NCBI RefSeq assembly: GCF_020171985.1
Contig: NZ_JAIVAL010000015.1
Location: forward strand, 1 to 64,000
Direction of reading: 5' to 3'
Length of the DNA: 64,000 nt
Source: Halobacillus halophilus
GTDB taxonomy: Bacteria > Bacillota > Bacilli > Bacillales > Halobacillaceae
The notes below the pieces were generated by a model that saw only the letters and a program-made list of their open reading frames with translations, was not told where the DNA came from and ran no database searches. The position numbers were made by a program, and so were the translations under genes. This document shows, piece after piece, positions 17,902-26,390 of the stretch; position 1 is the stretch's first letter; the number at the start of each line of letters is the position of its first letter.

Positions 17902-18938
17902 TACGTCTCCCCTCCGTCTTTACGATAAGGAATTTTAACCTCGAGCCTTGTGCCTTCTTCTTTTAAACTAACGATTTTCAAAGTGCCTCCCACTTCGAAA
18001 GCACGCTCCTGCATCGTTTGCAGGCCATAGGAACTTGCCTTTTTCTCTTCTACTTCAAAACCTACTCCATCATCTGTGACTCTCAAAATGATATTCTCAT
18101 CCCGTTCGATCAACATGACTTTTAAAGTATTTGCTTTCGCATGCCTAAGCGTATTGGACACAGATTCCTGAAGAATCCGAAATAACTGATCTTCTATGCC
18201 TTTGTCTACTTCAAGTGACTCTACGGTCCACTCAATATCCATAGGAACTTTTTGAGTCAGCTCATTCAGAAGTTCTTCTGCCCCTTCTGATAATGTTTTA
18301 TTGTTCAATGCTGCCGGCCTCAAATGGAGCAGAAGAGCTCTCATTTCCAACTGAGATTGATGAATCATTTTTTCTACCATTTGCATCTGTTTTCGCACAT
18401 TCCCATCCTCAGGTGGATTCACATCGTTGATGGCAGACATCATCATGGAAGCAGCAAACAATTGCTGGCTTACAGAATCATGCAGTTCTCTAGCCAAACG
18501 ATTCCGCTCCTGAACCACCACCTCCTGAAGACTTTTTTCTCTCTCTTCAGCCCGTTCTGTCGATAACCTTTGAGCTAGCTTCGCTTGTTTTGCAAACTTA
18601 TCTTCGATTTGTACGATTTTATTTTCAATTTCCTTCATTTCATATATATCTGATTCTTCATTGGTGACAGGATTTCCTCTTACAAGCTCATCTAATTGAT
18701 GTTCAACAGCATGGAAACGCCTTCTCCACGTCCAGCCCTGTACAATACCAACCAGCAAACCTGAAATGGTGGATATGGTTATGATTAACAAACCATAAGG
18801 TAGATCCATGACACGACGGTTCCATAAATCAGCCCAGGTGTCTAATGGGAAAGCAACGAAGGTAAACCCTGATAAAACAACCCCGAATAGGAAAAATGTA
18901 AGGAAGCTGCTTAGAATTTGACGCTGCCATATCGTCAT
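17901..18938 (-). CDS. liaS: Sensor histidine kinase LiaS
   Basis: Membrane-bound kinase of the NarL-type family that phosphorylates LiaR. Two N-terminal membrane helices (about 8-30 and 46-66) enclose a very short extracellular loop, as in intramembrane-sensing kinases. The H-box RLARELHDSVSQQLF places the phosphorylated residue at His153; the ATPase domain carries N-box LRHAKAN and G-box VTDDGVGFE. 345 residues. It overlaps liaF by 4 bases and liaR by 1, consistent with tight translational coupling. Confidence 0.93.
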   Translation of the reverse strand: MTIWQRQILSSFLTFFLFGVVLSGFTFVAFPLDTWADLWNRRVMDLPYGLLIITISTISGLLVGIVQGWTWRRRFHAVEHQLDELVRGNPVTNEESDIYEMKEIENKIVQIEDKFAKQAKLAQRLSTERAEEREKSLQEVVVQERNRLARELHDSVSQQLFAASMMMSAINDVNPPEDGNVRKQMQMVEKMIHQSQLEMRALLLHLRPAALNNKTLSEGAEELLNELTQKVPMDIEWTVESLEVDKGIEDQLFRILQESVSNTLRHAKANTLKVMLIERDENIILRVTDDGVGFEVEEKKASSYGLQTMQERAFEVGGTLKIVSLKEEGTRLEVKIPYRKDGGET

Positions 18939-19654
18939 ATGCGCTTCACCTCAAGATCTCCGGAGAATATGGACGTAATGATTTTCACTCTCGGTTTTGC
19001 CGTTACGTAATCAGAGGTGCGAAAGGATACATACTGGTTCAGTACCTTCGTTTTTTTATATTGAAAAATAGCTGCACGACCAATGACCGCGCTGTGCTGG
19101 ATACTTACTTCTACTTCATAAGGCACATAAATAAAAATGTTACCTGCCAGGTGACGTATCGATATCACAGCTTCATCATGAGGCAATACAGTTTGACTTA
19201 AATCTATAATGCGGTCCCCAAAACCCCCATGAATATTTACGTCCTGCCATTTATACGATTGATGCGGAGTGGATTGATCTCCAAAGAATTTCTGCGCTAG
19301 TAATGGCTCATTGTAAGGGATTTCTTCATCGGTATCTATTATTTCCGGCTGCAGTTGTTCAGGTTCTTTTTTGGATTTGTAATAGTTATGAATAAACAAT
19401 AGGAGCGCTGCTAAGATAAGGAATCTGACCGCAATCATACTCAAGACGGTCAACACTAAGCTTACCGCACCAATCCAAAAGATGACTTTCCTCCAGAAAA
19501 CGTCATACTTTTTCCAGCCTATATAAATGAGAAGACTTGAAAATAAAACAGAAAATACGAGTCCCCCATTAAAAAAAACCACTTCAATAACAAGGAGGAC
19601 CACCCCTATGATTAATAAAGTATTGATCGCATCCGTGGATAAACGTTTAAACAT
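18935..19654 (-). CDS. liaF: LiaF, negative regulator of the LiaRS system
   Basis: Membrane protein with several hydrophobic helices in the first ~110 residues and a soluble C-terminal domain of beta-strand pattern (WQDVNIHGGFGDRIIDL, FIYVPYEVEVSIQHSAVIG), as in the LiaF/YvqF family. In B. subtilis, LiaF keeps LiaS in check without stress. The start is set at 19,654 because aaaggggg is properly spaced to that ATG, while the earlier ATG at 19,663 abuts it. It lies between the liaH terminator and liaS. No liaG homologue precedes it, unlike B. subtilis. Confidence 0.88.
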   Translation of the reverse strand: MFKRLSTDAINTLLIIGVVLLVIEVVFFNGGLVFSVLFSSLLIYIGWKKYDVFWRKVIFWIGAVSLVLTVLSMIAVRFLILAALLLFIHNYYKSKKEPEQLQPEIIDTDEEIPYNEPLLAQKFFGDQSTPHQSYKWQDVNIHGGFGDRIIDLSQTVLPHDEAVISIRHLAGNIFIYVPYEVEVSIQHSAVIGRAAIFQYKKTKVLNQYVSFRTSDYVTAKPRVKIITSIFSGDLEVKRI

Positions 19655-19690
19655 AAAGGTCATCCCCCTTTTCTATCCCGAGATTATGAA

Positions 19691-19714
19691 AAAGACGCAG
19701 CAACCTGCGTCTTT
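19691..19714 (-). terminator. Internal terminator between liaH and liaF
   Basis: Stem aaagacgcag / ctgcgtcttt with a 4-base loop and a T-run on the minus strand. It would limit expression of liaF-S-R to read-through, as known for the B. subtilis lia operon, where liaIH is the main transcript. Confidence 0.8.
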
Positions 19715-19730
19715 TATCATATCACGATTC

Positions 19731-20372
19731 TTATTTGGCAGTAACTTCCTCTGTATCCTTCATATCTTTTTCAAGCTGCGAGATTTTACTATCAAACGTG
19801 TTCCGGTAATAAGAACTGTTTACTTTGTACTCCAGGTCTTCCATGTAGCGGTCCATTTCTGAGAATTTAGAATATGGCTTGTCCGCCGTATCTTCAATAA
19901 CTTGATTCATCCGATGATGGGCTCTTGCAATATTCTCCCGCCCCATAAGCTCCATGCGTTTCAGCTGCATGTCCTTTAATTTATGTTTCATCTGTTCGTA
20001 TTTTCGTTCAAGCGATTCGAGTTGCTCGATGGCCTCCTGGCGTGCGGATTCTAACCGTTCCGCTCTATTTTCATACTCTTCCTGCTCTTTCTTTGCAAAT
20101 TCGTACATCTCTGTTTCATGAGCTCGCCCAGCAATCTCAGCCTGGTCTTTGCGTTTTTCTGCCATGTCCTTAGCTTTTTGATATTCCCTTGCAAATTCGT
20201 CTTTTAAACGATATTGCCGTTCTACAAGCTTGCGTACTTTTTCAGTTTCCTTCTCACTTTCGCGCAAATAGTGGTTAAGCATGGCCATTGGATTCTTTTG
20301 TTCTTTTTGATTGAGTACCTCATGCAAATCTGCCGTTATGGAATCTTTCATGCGTGTAAATAAATTTCCCAT
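19731..20372 (-). CDS. liaH: PspA/IM30 family protein LiaH
   Basis: Phage-shock-protein-A-type membrane-stress effector: 213 residues, almost entirely a charged coiled coil (about 25-190), starting with the amphipathic MGNLFTRMKDSITADLHEVL that in the family binds membranes. NPMAMLNHYLRESE is the typical N-terminal signature. In B. subtilis it forms large rings and is the most strongly induced LiaR target. It follows the liaI-like gene by about 20 bases and ends at the internal terminator. Confidence 0.9.
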   Translation of the reverse strand: MGNLFTRMKDSITADLHEVLNQKEQKNPMAMLNHYLRESEKETEKVRKLVERQYRLKDEFAREYQKAKDMAEKRKDQAEIAGRAHETEMYEFAKKEQEEYENRAERLESARQEAIEQLESLERKYEQMKHKLKDMQLKRMELMGRENIARAHHRMNQVIEDTADKPYSKFSEMDRYMEDLEYKVNSSYYRNTFDSKISQLEKDMKDTEEVTAK

Positions 20373-20393
20373 CTTATAATCTCTCCTTTAATT

Positions 20394-20744
20394 TTACTTT
20401 TTTAACTCGGCCCATTGCCTTTCAAAATTTGTGAATGGGTCATTAGAAGTGAAGACCTCTGTCTCGCTGTCTTCCTTGTCACTCCAATGTTTGTAAACTA
20501 AGTAAAGGACATAGGCGGCTGCTAGTCCAATCACAGCGTACACATTGGAGACGGCCACACTTGTAATAATCAGCCCCAGAACGACCCAGCCAATTTTCCC
20601 TGCTGTTGTCTCACTTTTCATAAACTTCTTAAACACTACATATAGAAGCCAGACACTAACACCAAGCAGAATCATCGGTCCCAGGTTGGCCAGCAGAATA
20701 CCAAGAGCCACCAGTGCTGCTAAGAACAACAAAAACTTTTTCAT
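20394..20744 (-). CDS. LiaI-like small membrane protein
   Basis: A 116-residue membrane protein in the liaI position. Three or four hydrophobic helices (FLLFLAALVALGILLANL, ILLGVSVWLLYVVFKKF, IGWVVLGLIITSVAV, AAYVLYLVY) are followed by a short acidic cytoplasmic tail. In B. subtilis LiaI anchors LiaH at the membrane. The start at 20,744 has an excellent aaggaggg 7 bases upstream; the longer frame to 20,798 crosses the promoter region. Similarity to LiaI itself is weak, so the name rests mainly on position and size. Confidence 0.75.
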   Translation of the reverse strand: MKKFLLFLAALVALGILLANLGPMILLGVSVWLLYVVFKKFMKSETTAGKIGWVVLGLIITSVAVSNVYAVIGLAAAYVLYLVYKHWSDKEDSETEVFTSNDPFTNFERQWAELKK

Positions 20745-20777
20745 TCTATTTTCCCTCCTTGTTGTTTTGTTGTATCT

Positions 20778-20806
20778 ATCATATCCAGAATGAAGCACTA
20801 TCGTAA
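20778..20806 (-). promoter_or_regulatory. Probable liaI promoter
   Basis: On the minus strand a weak -35 TTACGA (20,801-20,806) and -10 TATGAT (20,778-20,783) with a 17-base spacer. Upstream, around 20,826-20,840, lies ctctggtcttagaac, which could be part of a LiaR site since activated promoters often have poor -35 boxes; that assignment is tentative. Confidence 0.5.
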
Positions 20807-21002
20807 TGAGCCTGAGATATATTCTGTTCTAAGACCAGAGGCTTATAAGCCCTTTATTCCTTATGTATATAAATGAACTAGGTGAATTTGCTAATTTCAG
20901 CTCATCTTGCCCAACTTCTCCTTATACTGCCACGTTTTTAATCACCGCTAATATGATATAAGAAACCGTGTACTTAATTTGAAACGACAAAGGTGGTGAA
21001 AA

Positions 21003-22829
21003 ATGATGAACCCATTAACCAATAGTGTTAAGATTCGCTTAACCTTTTTATTCACCTATGCATCCATGCTCGCCGTATTTCTGTTAATGAGAGAAGATAT
21101 GGAGATGGCCATGGGAGAATTAAACCTATCATTATACTTCTTTACGATGATCGTCTTTTGTATTATAACCTGCACCTCATCTCCATTCCGCACGTTTCCT
21201 AAAAACCTTATATACGCTTCGACCGCGAGTCTAATCTCGTACACTGGATTATTATTCTCACTTTCTATTCATACAGAATTTCTAATCCACCCTTTATTTA
21301 CTCTTTACCTCATCGCTGTACTGCTATACATGTTCAGTGGTCTTCAGAGGACACCTCGTCATCGAGTTCCTGCCTACAAAAGGTACAGGTGGAAACGGAA
21401 AAACACCTTAATTATCGGAGCTGGGAGCGCCGGATCCATTGTGGCTAACGAGCTAAGGTATTCTCCTGATTCTACCCTTCATCCAGTTGGATACCTTGAC
21501 GATCAAAAGAGTAAAATCAGTAAGAAAATAAATGGAGTAAAAGTTTTAGGTTCCACCAAACGGCTACCCTACTTTATAGAGAAGCTTGAAATAGACACCG
21601 TCATTATTGCAATTCCATCTGCACCTCGTCATGTCATCACCAATATTGTTAAAAAATGCAAAGAAATGAACGTAACTGTTAAGACAGTACCGAAGCTAGT
21701 GGATATTATAGAAGGAAAGTTATCCATGAAGATGATTCGAGACGTTAAAGTGGAAGACCTTCTAGGCCGGGAACCTATTAAACTTGATTTACAGCCTATT
21801 ACAGGTTACATGCGGGACAAAGTCATTCTAGTGACGGGGGCAGGCGGCTCTATTGGCTCTGAGTTATGCAGACAGATTATGAAGTTTAATCCGCGCCATC
21901 TCCTTCTCCTTGGACGTGGGGAGAATAGTGTGTACACGATTGAGAACGAATTGAAAAGGCTGTTTCCAACCCAAAACGTAACAAGTGTAATTGCAGATGT
22001 TCAGGATGAAATAAGTATGCAGCGTGTATTCTCTCACTATATGCCCGAAGTTATTTTCCACGCTGCTGCTCATAAGCATGTACCCTTGATGGAGAAACAG
22101 CCTGAAGAAGCTATAAAAAACAATGTCTTCGGTACCAAGGTCGTAGCTGAATGTGCGCACAGGTATGGATCCGAACGCTTCATACTGATTTCTACTGATA
22201 AAGCCGTAAACCCTACGAGTGTGATGGGGGCCACAAAGCGTATTGCCGAAACTCTTATCCAGCAGTATAACGCTCATAGTCAGACAAAGTATGCAGCCGT
22301 TCGATTTGGAAACGTTCTAGGAAGCAGAGGGAGTGTAGTGTTACTCTTCAAAGAACAGATTGCAAGCGGCGGACCTGTTACGGTGACACACCCCGAAATG
22401 ATCCGTTATTTCATGACCATTCCCGAAGGTGTCCAGCTTGTTATCCAAGCAGGATCCTATGCAACTGGTGGGGAAATATTTCTTCTGGATATGGGGGAGC
22501 AAATGAAAATAGTCGATTTGGCCTCTGATCTTATTCGACTTTCCGGACTTGAGCCTGGTAAAGATATTAAAATTGAATTCACAGGAATTCGTCCGGGTGA
22601 AAAGCTTTTTGAAGAGATGTTATTGGCTGAGGAAGGTAATGGAGCCACGAAGCATGAATTAATTTACGAAGCAAAGCTCGCCTCATTTTCAGAAGAAGAA
22701 TTATTCGGCACACTCCACAAACTGGACGAAATGATTCATTCAAGAAATGATGTAGCCGCGCATACGTATAAAGAGACCATCTCCAATTTTATAACTACCT
22801 ATAAGCCTTTCCCGTCGAAGAATTACTAA
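21003..22829 (+). CDS. Membrane nucleotide-sugar 4,6-dehydratase (EpsC/PglF/CapD-like)
   Basis: 608-residue enzyme that converts a UDP-N-acetylhexosamine to its 4-keto-6-deoxy form, first step to bacillosamine- or legionaminate-type sugars. Four N-terminal membrane helices (about 10-110) are followed by a first Rossmann domain (IGAGSAGSIVANEL) and the catalytic SDR domain starting at VTGAGGSIGSELCRQIM. The active-site segment STDKAVNPTSVMGATKR shows the Met-for-Tyr pattern typical of PglF/CapD dehydratases. Length matches B. subtilis EpsC. The ATG has aaaggtggtg. It heads a three-gene plus-strand group, and its product could feed the operon at 25.6-44.8 kb. Confidence 0.9.
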   Translation: MMNPLTNSVKIRLTFLFTYASMLAVFLLMREDMEMAMGELNLSLYFFTMIVFCIITCTSSPFRTFPKNLIYASTASLISYTGLLFSLSIHTEFLIHPLFTLYLIAVLLYMFSGLQRTPRHRVPAYKRYRWKRKNTLIIGAGSAGSIVANELRYSPDSTLHPVGYLDDQKSKISKKINGVKVLGSTKRLPYFIEKLEIDTVIIAIPSAPRHVITNIVKKCKEMNVTVKTVPKLVDIIEGKLSMKMIRDVKVEDLLGREPIKLDLQPITGYMRDKVILVTGAGGSIGSELCRQIMKFNPRHLLLLGRGENSVYTIENELKRLFPTQNVTSVIADVQDEISMQRVFSHYMPEVIFHAAAHKHVPLMEKQPEEAIKNNVFGTKVVAECAHRYGSERFILISTDKAVNPTSVMGATKRIAETLIQQYNAHSQTKYAAVRFGNVLGSRGSVVLLFKEQIASGGPVTVTHPEMIRYFMTIPEGVQLVIQAGSYATGGEIFLLDMGEQMKIVDLASDLIRLSGLEPGKDIKIEFTGIRPGEKLFEEMLLAEEGNGATKHELIYEAKLASFSEEELFGTLHKLDEMIHSRNDVAAHTYKETISNFITTYKPFPSKNY

Positions 22830-22872
22830 GGAACGGATGGTGGAGCAATCACGTTAGAAGGGAGTTCTTGGC

Positions 22873-23640
22873 TTGAAAATCGCGGTTCTAAACCAGTCCC
22901 ACTGTCAGAACGTCAACCTTTTACTTCAAAATGGAATGAGACCTGACATTTATGCTCTTACTCCTTATTCATGCAAAGGCTATTCAAAATTTTTATTCCA
23001 CCTTTTATCCTTTCATTATCCTCATAGTGAAAGGATTTTTATTGGTGCGTTGGATCAAGATCAGTTAATAGGATTTGCCGAATGGGTGTTCATGGAAAAG
23101 ACTCTCCATTTAAATAACATCTACATTTCAGGCAGCGCTCAGGGTAAGGGTATAGGGAAGCTTTTATTTGAAGATGGTCTTCAGAGGGCTCGCCGGTTTA
23201 ACCTTTCTACCATAACTCTGGATGTATTTAAGTGGAATAAGCGTGCTCTAAGCTGGTACGAGAAAATCGGCTTTATCATGAGAGAGCGAAACTACTGGTT
23301 TCAAACACCCTTGCCTGATAAAAAGGAAGAGGGGGAATTTGTTATTCATAATTACCCGGATGCAATGGCAAGCCTGGATATGTACGGATTCGGCCGCCTA
23401 TTCATTGAAACTCCAGACCGAAAGTACGGGGTTTTGTTATTAGGGGATGATTATTTCAGAATAAACCATGATGAAAAATTTCTGAACCCAGATTTACTGG
23501 CAGGCCTCAATAAAATCAACAGGAATAGAAAATTAATCATCATCAACCATTCACCGACTCTTCAGGGTAATTCTGCTCTTCCCTATATAAGTGAAAGTTT
23601 GAGAATGAAAATGGATCTCCCCTATGGAAAGGAGAACTAG
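22873..23640 (+). CDS. GNAT family N-acetyltransferase
   Basis: 255-residue protein with a central GNAT domain (about 45-150). The acetyl-CoA loop reads GSAQGKGIGKLLFEDGL and the following strand-helix unit is NKRALSWYEKIGF. The C-terminal ~100 residues are not recognised. The start is TTG at 22,873 with gaaggga upstream. It lies between the 4,6-dehydratase and a FemAB-like acyltransferase gene, its stop being one base before the next ATG, so the three are almost certainly one operon. Acetylation of a cell-surface sugar or its precursor is a fair guess from context. Confidence 0.78.
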   Translation: MKIAVLNQSHCQNVNLLLQNGMRPDIYALTPYSCKGYSKFLFHLLSFHYPHSERIFIGALDQDQLIGFAEWVFMEKTLHLNNIYISGSAQGKGIGKLLFEDGLQRARRFNLSTITLDVFKWNKRALSWYEKIGFIMRERNYWFQTPLPDKKEEGEFVIHNYPDAMASLDMYGFGRLFIETPDRKYGVLLLGDDYFRINHDEKFLNPDLLAGLNKINRNRKLIIINHSPTLQGNSALPYISESLRMKMDLPYGKEN

Positions 23641-23641
23641 A

Positions 23642-24643
23642 ATGACTACTTTCAAGCACCTACCATCTTGTAAGAACTGGGAGCCTTATTTAAAGAAGAT
23701 TGAAAACCTTGATGTCTATTATGACCCCCATTATGTAAAGCTGCTCGCTCCAAAGGATCAAGGATATGGAGAAGCCGTTTACTACGAAAATGAGAAAGGA
23801 CGCATTTTTTATCCTTATATTAAACGATCGTTTGATGAATTCTGGGATATTGTCACTCCATACGGTTACGGCGGGCCATTTCTTCAGGGTGACCCCTCCA
23901 CCTTAATCGATTTCTATCACCTATTCACTCCTTTCTGTGCAGACCAGGGAATTGTTACTGAAAAAATTAAATGTCATCCTCTTTACACTAATTCAGCCGC
24001 TTTATCGAAAATCATGGACATCGAACTAGTCCAAGAGACAACTGCCGTGGATCTTAACCTTCCTTATGAAGATATAAAACAAGGCTATTCCAGCTCCAAT
24101 AAACGGAATATCAACAAAGCGAGAAGAAATGGGGTAGAAATTATCGAAGACTCCACCCTATCTTATCTTCCAGACTTTCAAGAAATGTATTATGAAACTA
24201 TGAAACGTAACGATGCAGACCAATCTTTCTTCTTTACCGATGATTATTTTCAAAACCAAATGAAAGATAGACTTCTTTATAAACCAAGGCTTTTAATTGC
24301 CAAACATAATAATAACGTGATCGCCGGTGCGCTCGTGCTCCTCGGAAAAAAGGCTGCTCATTATCACCTGGGGGCTTCCCTGACTGAACATCTTTCTCTT
24401 CGAGCTAACAATCTGCTGTTTGATGAAATGATTCAATACTGCCAGAAAGAGCAGGCAGAGATTCTTCACCTTGGAGGCGGCACAAGTAAAGATGACGGAC
24501 TTTTCCGTTTTAAATCTTCTTTCACAAATAACAATCATTATAACTTTTTCATTGGAAAACACATCATTAATCCAAAAGTCTATAATGATTTATTGACCTC
24601 TACTTCCAGCCAATCCCCTTTCTTTCCACCTTACCGGTATTAA
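23642..24643 (+). CDS. FemAB-like / GNAT acyltransferase
   Basis: 333-residue protein of the FemAB-related (peptidoglycan-bridge or BioF2-like) acyltransferase group: DEFWDIVTPYGYGGP near residue 65, YSSSNKRNINKARRNGV in the middle and the closing LHLGGGTSKDDGLFRFKSSF. Related proteins in polysaccharide clusters transfer acyl or aminoacyl groups to sugars. The start at 23,642 is used because aaaggag lies 7 bases before it; an in-frame ATG at 23,624 has none. Last gene of the dehydratase group. No clear terminator hairpin follows; the repeat at 24,721 comes next. Confidence 0.75.
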   Translation: MTTFKHLPSCKNWEPYLKKIENLDVYYDPHYVKLLAPKDQGYGEAVYYENEKGRIFYPYIKRSFDEFWDIVTPYGYGGPFLQGDPSTLIDFYHLFTPFCADQGIVTEKIKCHPLYTNSAALSKIMDIELVQETTAVDLNLPYEDIKQGYSSSNKRNINKARRNGVEIIEDSTLSYLPDFQEMYYETMKRNDADQSFFFTDDYFQNQMKDRLLYKPRLLIAKHNNNVIAGALVLLGKKAAHYHLGASLTEHLSLRANNLLFDEMIQYCQKEQAEILHLGGGTSKDDGLFRFKSSFTNNNHYNFFIGKHIINPKVYNDLLTSTSSQSPFFPPYRY

Positions 24644-24720
24644 AAAGCTTCTTCCCGAATCATATTTTTTTATAATTACAACTTAAAAGACTATCCTAAC
24701 CTGAATTAAATCTTTCAGAA

Positions 24721-25000
24721 AAGCTCCCTTTTCTGTAAGACTTGATTTCGAGATAAATGGGTCCGTTATGTTAGATGGATAAGGGTTGGTGGGGAAATAA
24801 CTCGCTTTCCTGTGGCCCTATATGACGTAGGGTCGATCGACGTTGCCACAGGACGTGGCGAATTTAATCGATCCTCCTTTTTTCCATGAGCCTCCTACGT
24901 CGTTTCACTCCCTGCGGGGTCTCACCTAGATCCTTCTCCCACGGGAGTCTCATCATTTCCCAACCAACCCAACGATGGGAAGAAAAACGGACCTGCTGTA
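24721..25000 (-). repeat. Dispersed palindromic repeat, copy 4 (type A with internal insertion)
   Basis: Reverse-complement copy of the element at 7,785-8,002. It starts with the terminal module (ctgtaagacttgatttcgag), then gggttggtggggaaataact, and ends with tctcccacgggagtctcatc and cccaaccaaccc. At 24,816-24,886 about 70 extra bases replace the nine bases found in copy 3; the insert begins and ends with its own small inverted repeat (cctgtggc / gccacagg). Confidence 0.82.
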
Positions 25001-25114
25001 AAAAGAGGTTTTGTTTATAACTCGTTTGCAGTAAGCGCCTTTATATCAATGTTTTCCATTGTAATGAAGCAAAAAGCAGGAACTAATTCCCTGATATCAT
25101 GATAACGAGGCAGG

Positions 25115-25535
25115 TAATATTCAGAGTGGTTTCGAGTTTCTGATCTGGCAAGGTCCGGAGGGGGATAATGAAGACTCCTGGGTTAAAAGCGGAAGCACCT
25201 CGGTCAGCGGCGTATGGACTGGACTGAGCTGGCGGAGATAAAGAAAACACGAAGAGCGGAGCGATTCGATGTTGCCTTATCATACAGAAGTGAGGGAAGT
25301 CTCACTAGCCGCTAGGTGCTAGAGCTGGATAGCTCTCCTTGTCGTTTATGTTCTGATATTTGATTAAGACTAAAAAAATGATAAGAACGGTATGAACATG
25401 ATCGGTGAGACCCCGGAGAGCTTTAGCTCGAGAAGGCTCAGCACATGCCCGCGGAAAGCGAATTATCCCCCGCAGGACCTTTCCTCTCATAAAATATCTC
25501 GAAACTGAGTCTTCAACAAAACGTCCCTATAAAGG
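25115..25535 (-). repeat. Dispersed palindromic repeat, copy 5 (type C with nested repeat)
   Basis: Reverse-complement copy of 7,460-7,668: starts with gtggtttcgagtttctgatc and ggtccggagggggataatga and ends with the terminal module (aaatatctcgaaactgagtc). It is split by 216 bases at 25,181-25,396 that are absent from copy 2. With copy 4 it forms the mirror image of the copy 2 plus copy 3 composite. The region 24,644-25,589 has no real gene. Confidence 0.82.
25181..25396. repeat. Second repeat type nested inside copy 5
   Basis: About 216 bases interrupting copy 5. They contain agcggaagcacct near the left and gccgctaggtgctagagctg near the right, partly complementary to each other. Blocks of this wording recur in another family of Bacillaceae intergenic repeats as I recall it. 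No open frame of note. Confidence 0.6.
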
Positions 25536-25550
25536 AAGACTATGGAATTT

Positions 25551-25590
25551 AAAAAAGAAGTCAGGAGTGGGGGTTCCTGACTTCTTTTTT
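25551..25590. terminator. Terminator of the polysaccharide operon
   Basis: Perfect 16-bp stem (aaaaaagaagtcagga / tcctgacttctttttt) with an 8-base loop and A/T tracts on both sides, overlapping the stop of the last operon gene (25,590). Confidence 0.92.
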
Positions 25591-26390
25591 TATGATTGGA
25601 TGACCGGGTTTGTGAACATGGACAGATCACGCTGTTCTATCTTCTTCTTTACCCAGGCGGGTGAAGGAAGATTGCTTAAATAATCCGCAGCCACTGCATC
25701 GGTAAAATCTTTATTTCTTGTATATTTAATCTCTTTCTGTGCATTTTGTATTACAGGTGATATTTTATGGACTGTTCCTGACTGGATCGAATCGATAAGC
25801 GCGCACTGTGCGCTCTTTACGGCTTCCATTCCCAGTATAAAAGGGTCATAATCCAGGGATCGGCCAGGTAAGGCATGAAATAACATTTCTCCTGAATCCA
25901 GCCCTTTTCCAAGTAAGTGGATCGTCGCGCCAACTAAATCAGGACGCCCATCATACATTGCCCAAAAGTTGCATGAATTACCCCGATAATAAGGGGAAAT
26001 GCCCATATGGATGTTAATAGCCTTTTGGCTAACCAGCCAATCACAAAGTTCCCCTTTAATGAAGCTTGCTCCAAACACCACGTAGTAATCAGAATGAAGA
26101 GCATCTTTCAAATGAGTCAAATCCACCAGGCTGACCTCCCCGGCTTTCAGGGCAATCGACCGGACGTTAGGAGGAGAAAATCTAATTTCCCCAAACACTT
26201 TCGCTTCTGCCTGAAGCACATAAGAAAAATATTCTTTCATAATTTCGCTCTTTTTATAAAATCCTTCTTCCTTCCCTGGAAAAGCCGAATGGCATTCCTG
26301 AACAACGTAGACTTCCTCACAAATGGAAGCCAACCGCTCAATGAACGCGATATGGCGAGGCTGATTGCTTGTGAACACTGTTACCTTCAA
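25590..26390 (-). CDS. Formyltransferase family protein, probably sugar N-formyltransferase
   Basis: 266-residue enzyme of the methionyl-tRNA/GAR formyltransferase fold, which uses N10-formyltetrahydrofolate. The catalytic triad is visible: Asn and His in AINIHMGISPYYRG and Asp in GKGLDSGEM. It lacks the C-terminal tRNA-binding domain of Fmt. The TTG start has ggggagg 5 bases upstream and overlaps the deacetylase stop by 4 bases. Last gene of the polysaccharide operon. Sugar N-formyltransferases act on amino sugars of O-antigens and nonulosonates; the position after NeuB-type and deacetylase genes suggests N-formylation of a freed amine, which is an inference. Confidence 0.8.
   Translation of the reverse strand: MKVTVFTSNQPRHIAFIERLASICEEVYVVQECHSAFPGKEEGFYKKSEIMKEYFSYVLQAEAKVFGEIRFSPPNVRSIALKAGEVSLVDLTHLKDALHSDYYVVFGASFIKGELCDWLVSQKAINIHMGISPYYRGNSCNFWAMYDGRPDLVGATIHLLGKGLDSGEMLFHALPGRSLDYDPFILGMEAVKSAQCALIDSIQSGTVHKISPVIQNAQKEIKYTRNKDFTDAVAADYLSNLPSPAWVKKKIEQRDLSMFTNPVIQS

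Noticed and set aside
20821-20840. LiaR-binding palindrome before liaI
   Set aside because: The symmetry in gttctaagaccagag is weak, and I cannot match it to a known LiaR consensus with confidence; mentioned only with the promoter.
21864-22277. 137-codon frame antisense to the 4,6-dehydratase gene
   Set aside because: It lies fully opposite the conserved catalytic domain and has no protein-like features.
25083-25683. Open frames of 60-90 codons in both directions across repeat copy 5 and the operon terminator
   Set aside because: They span repeat junctions and a terminator hairpin and show no protein-like pattern.
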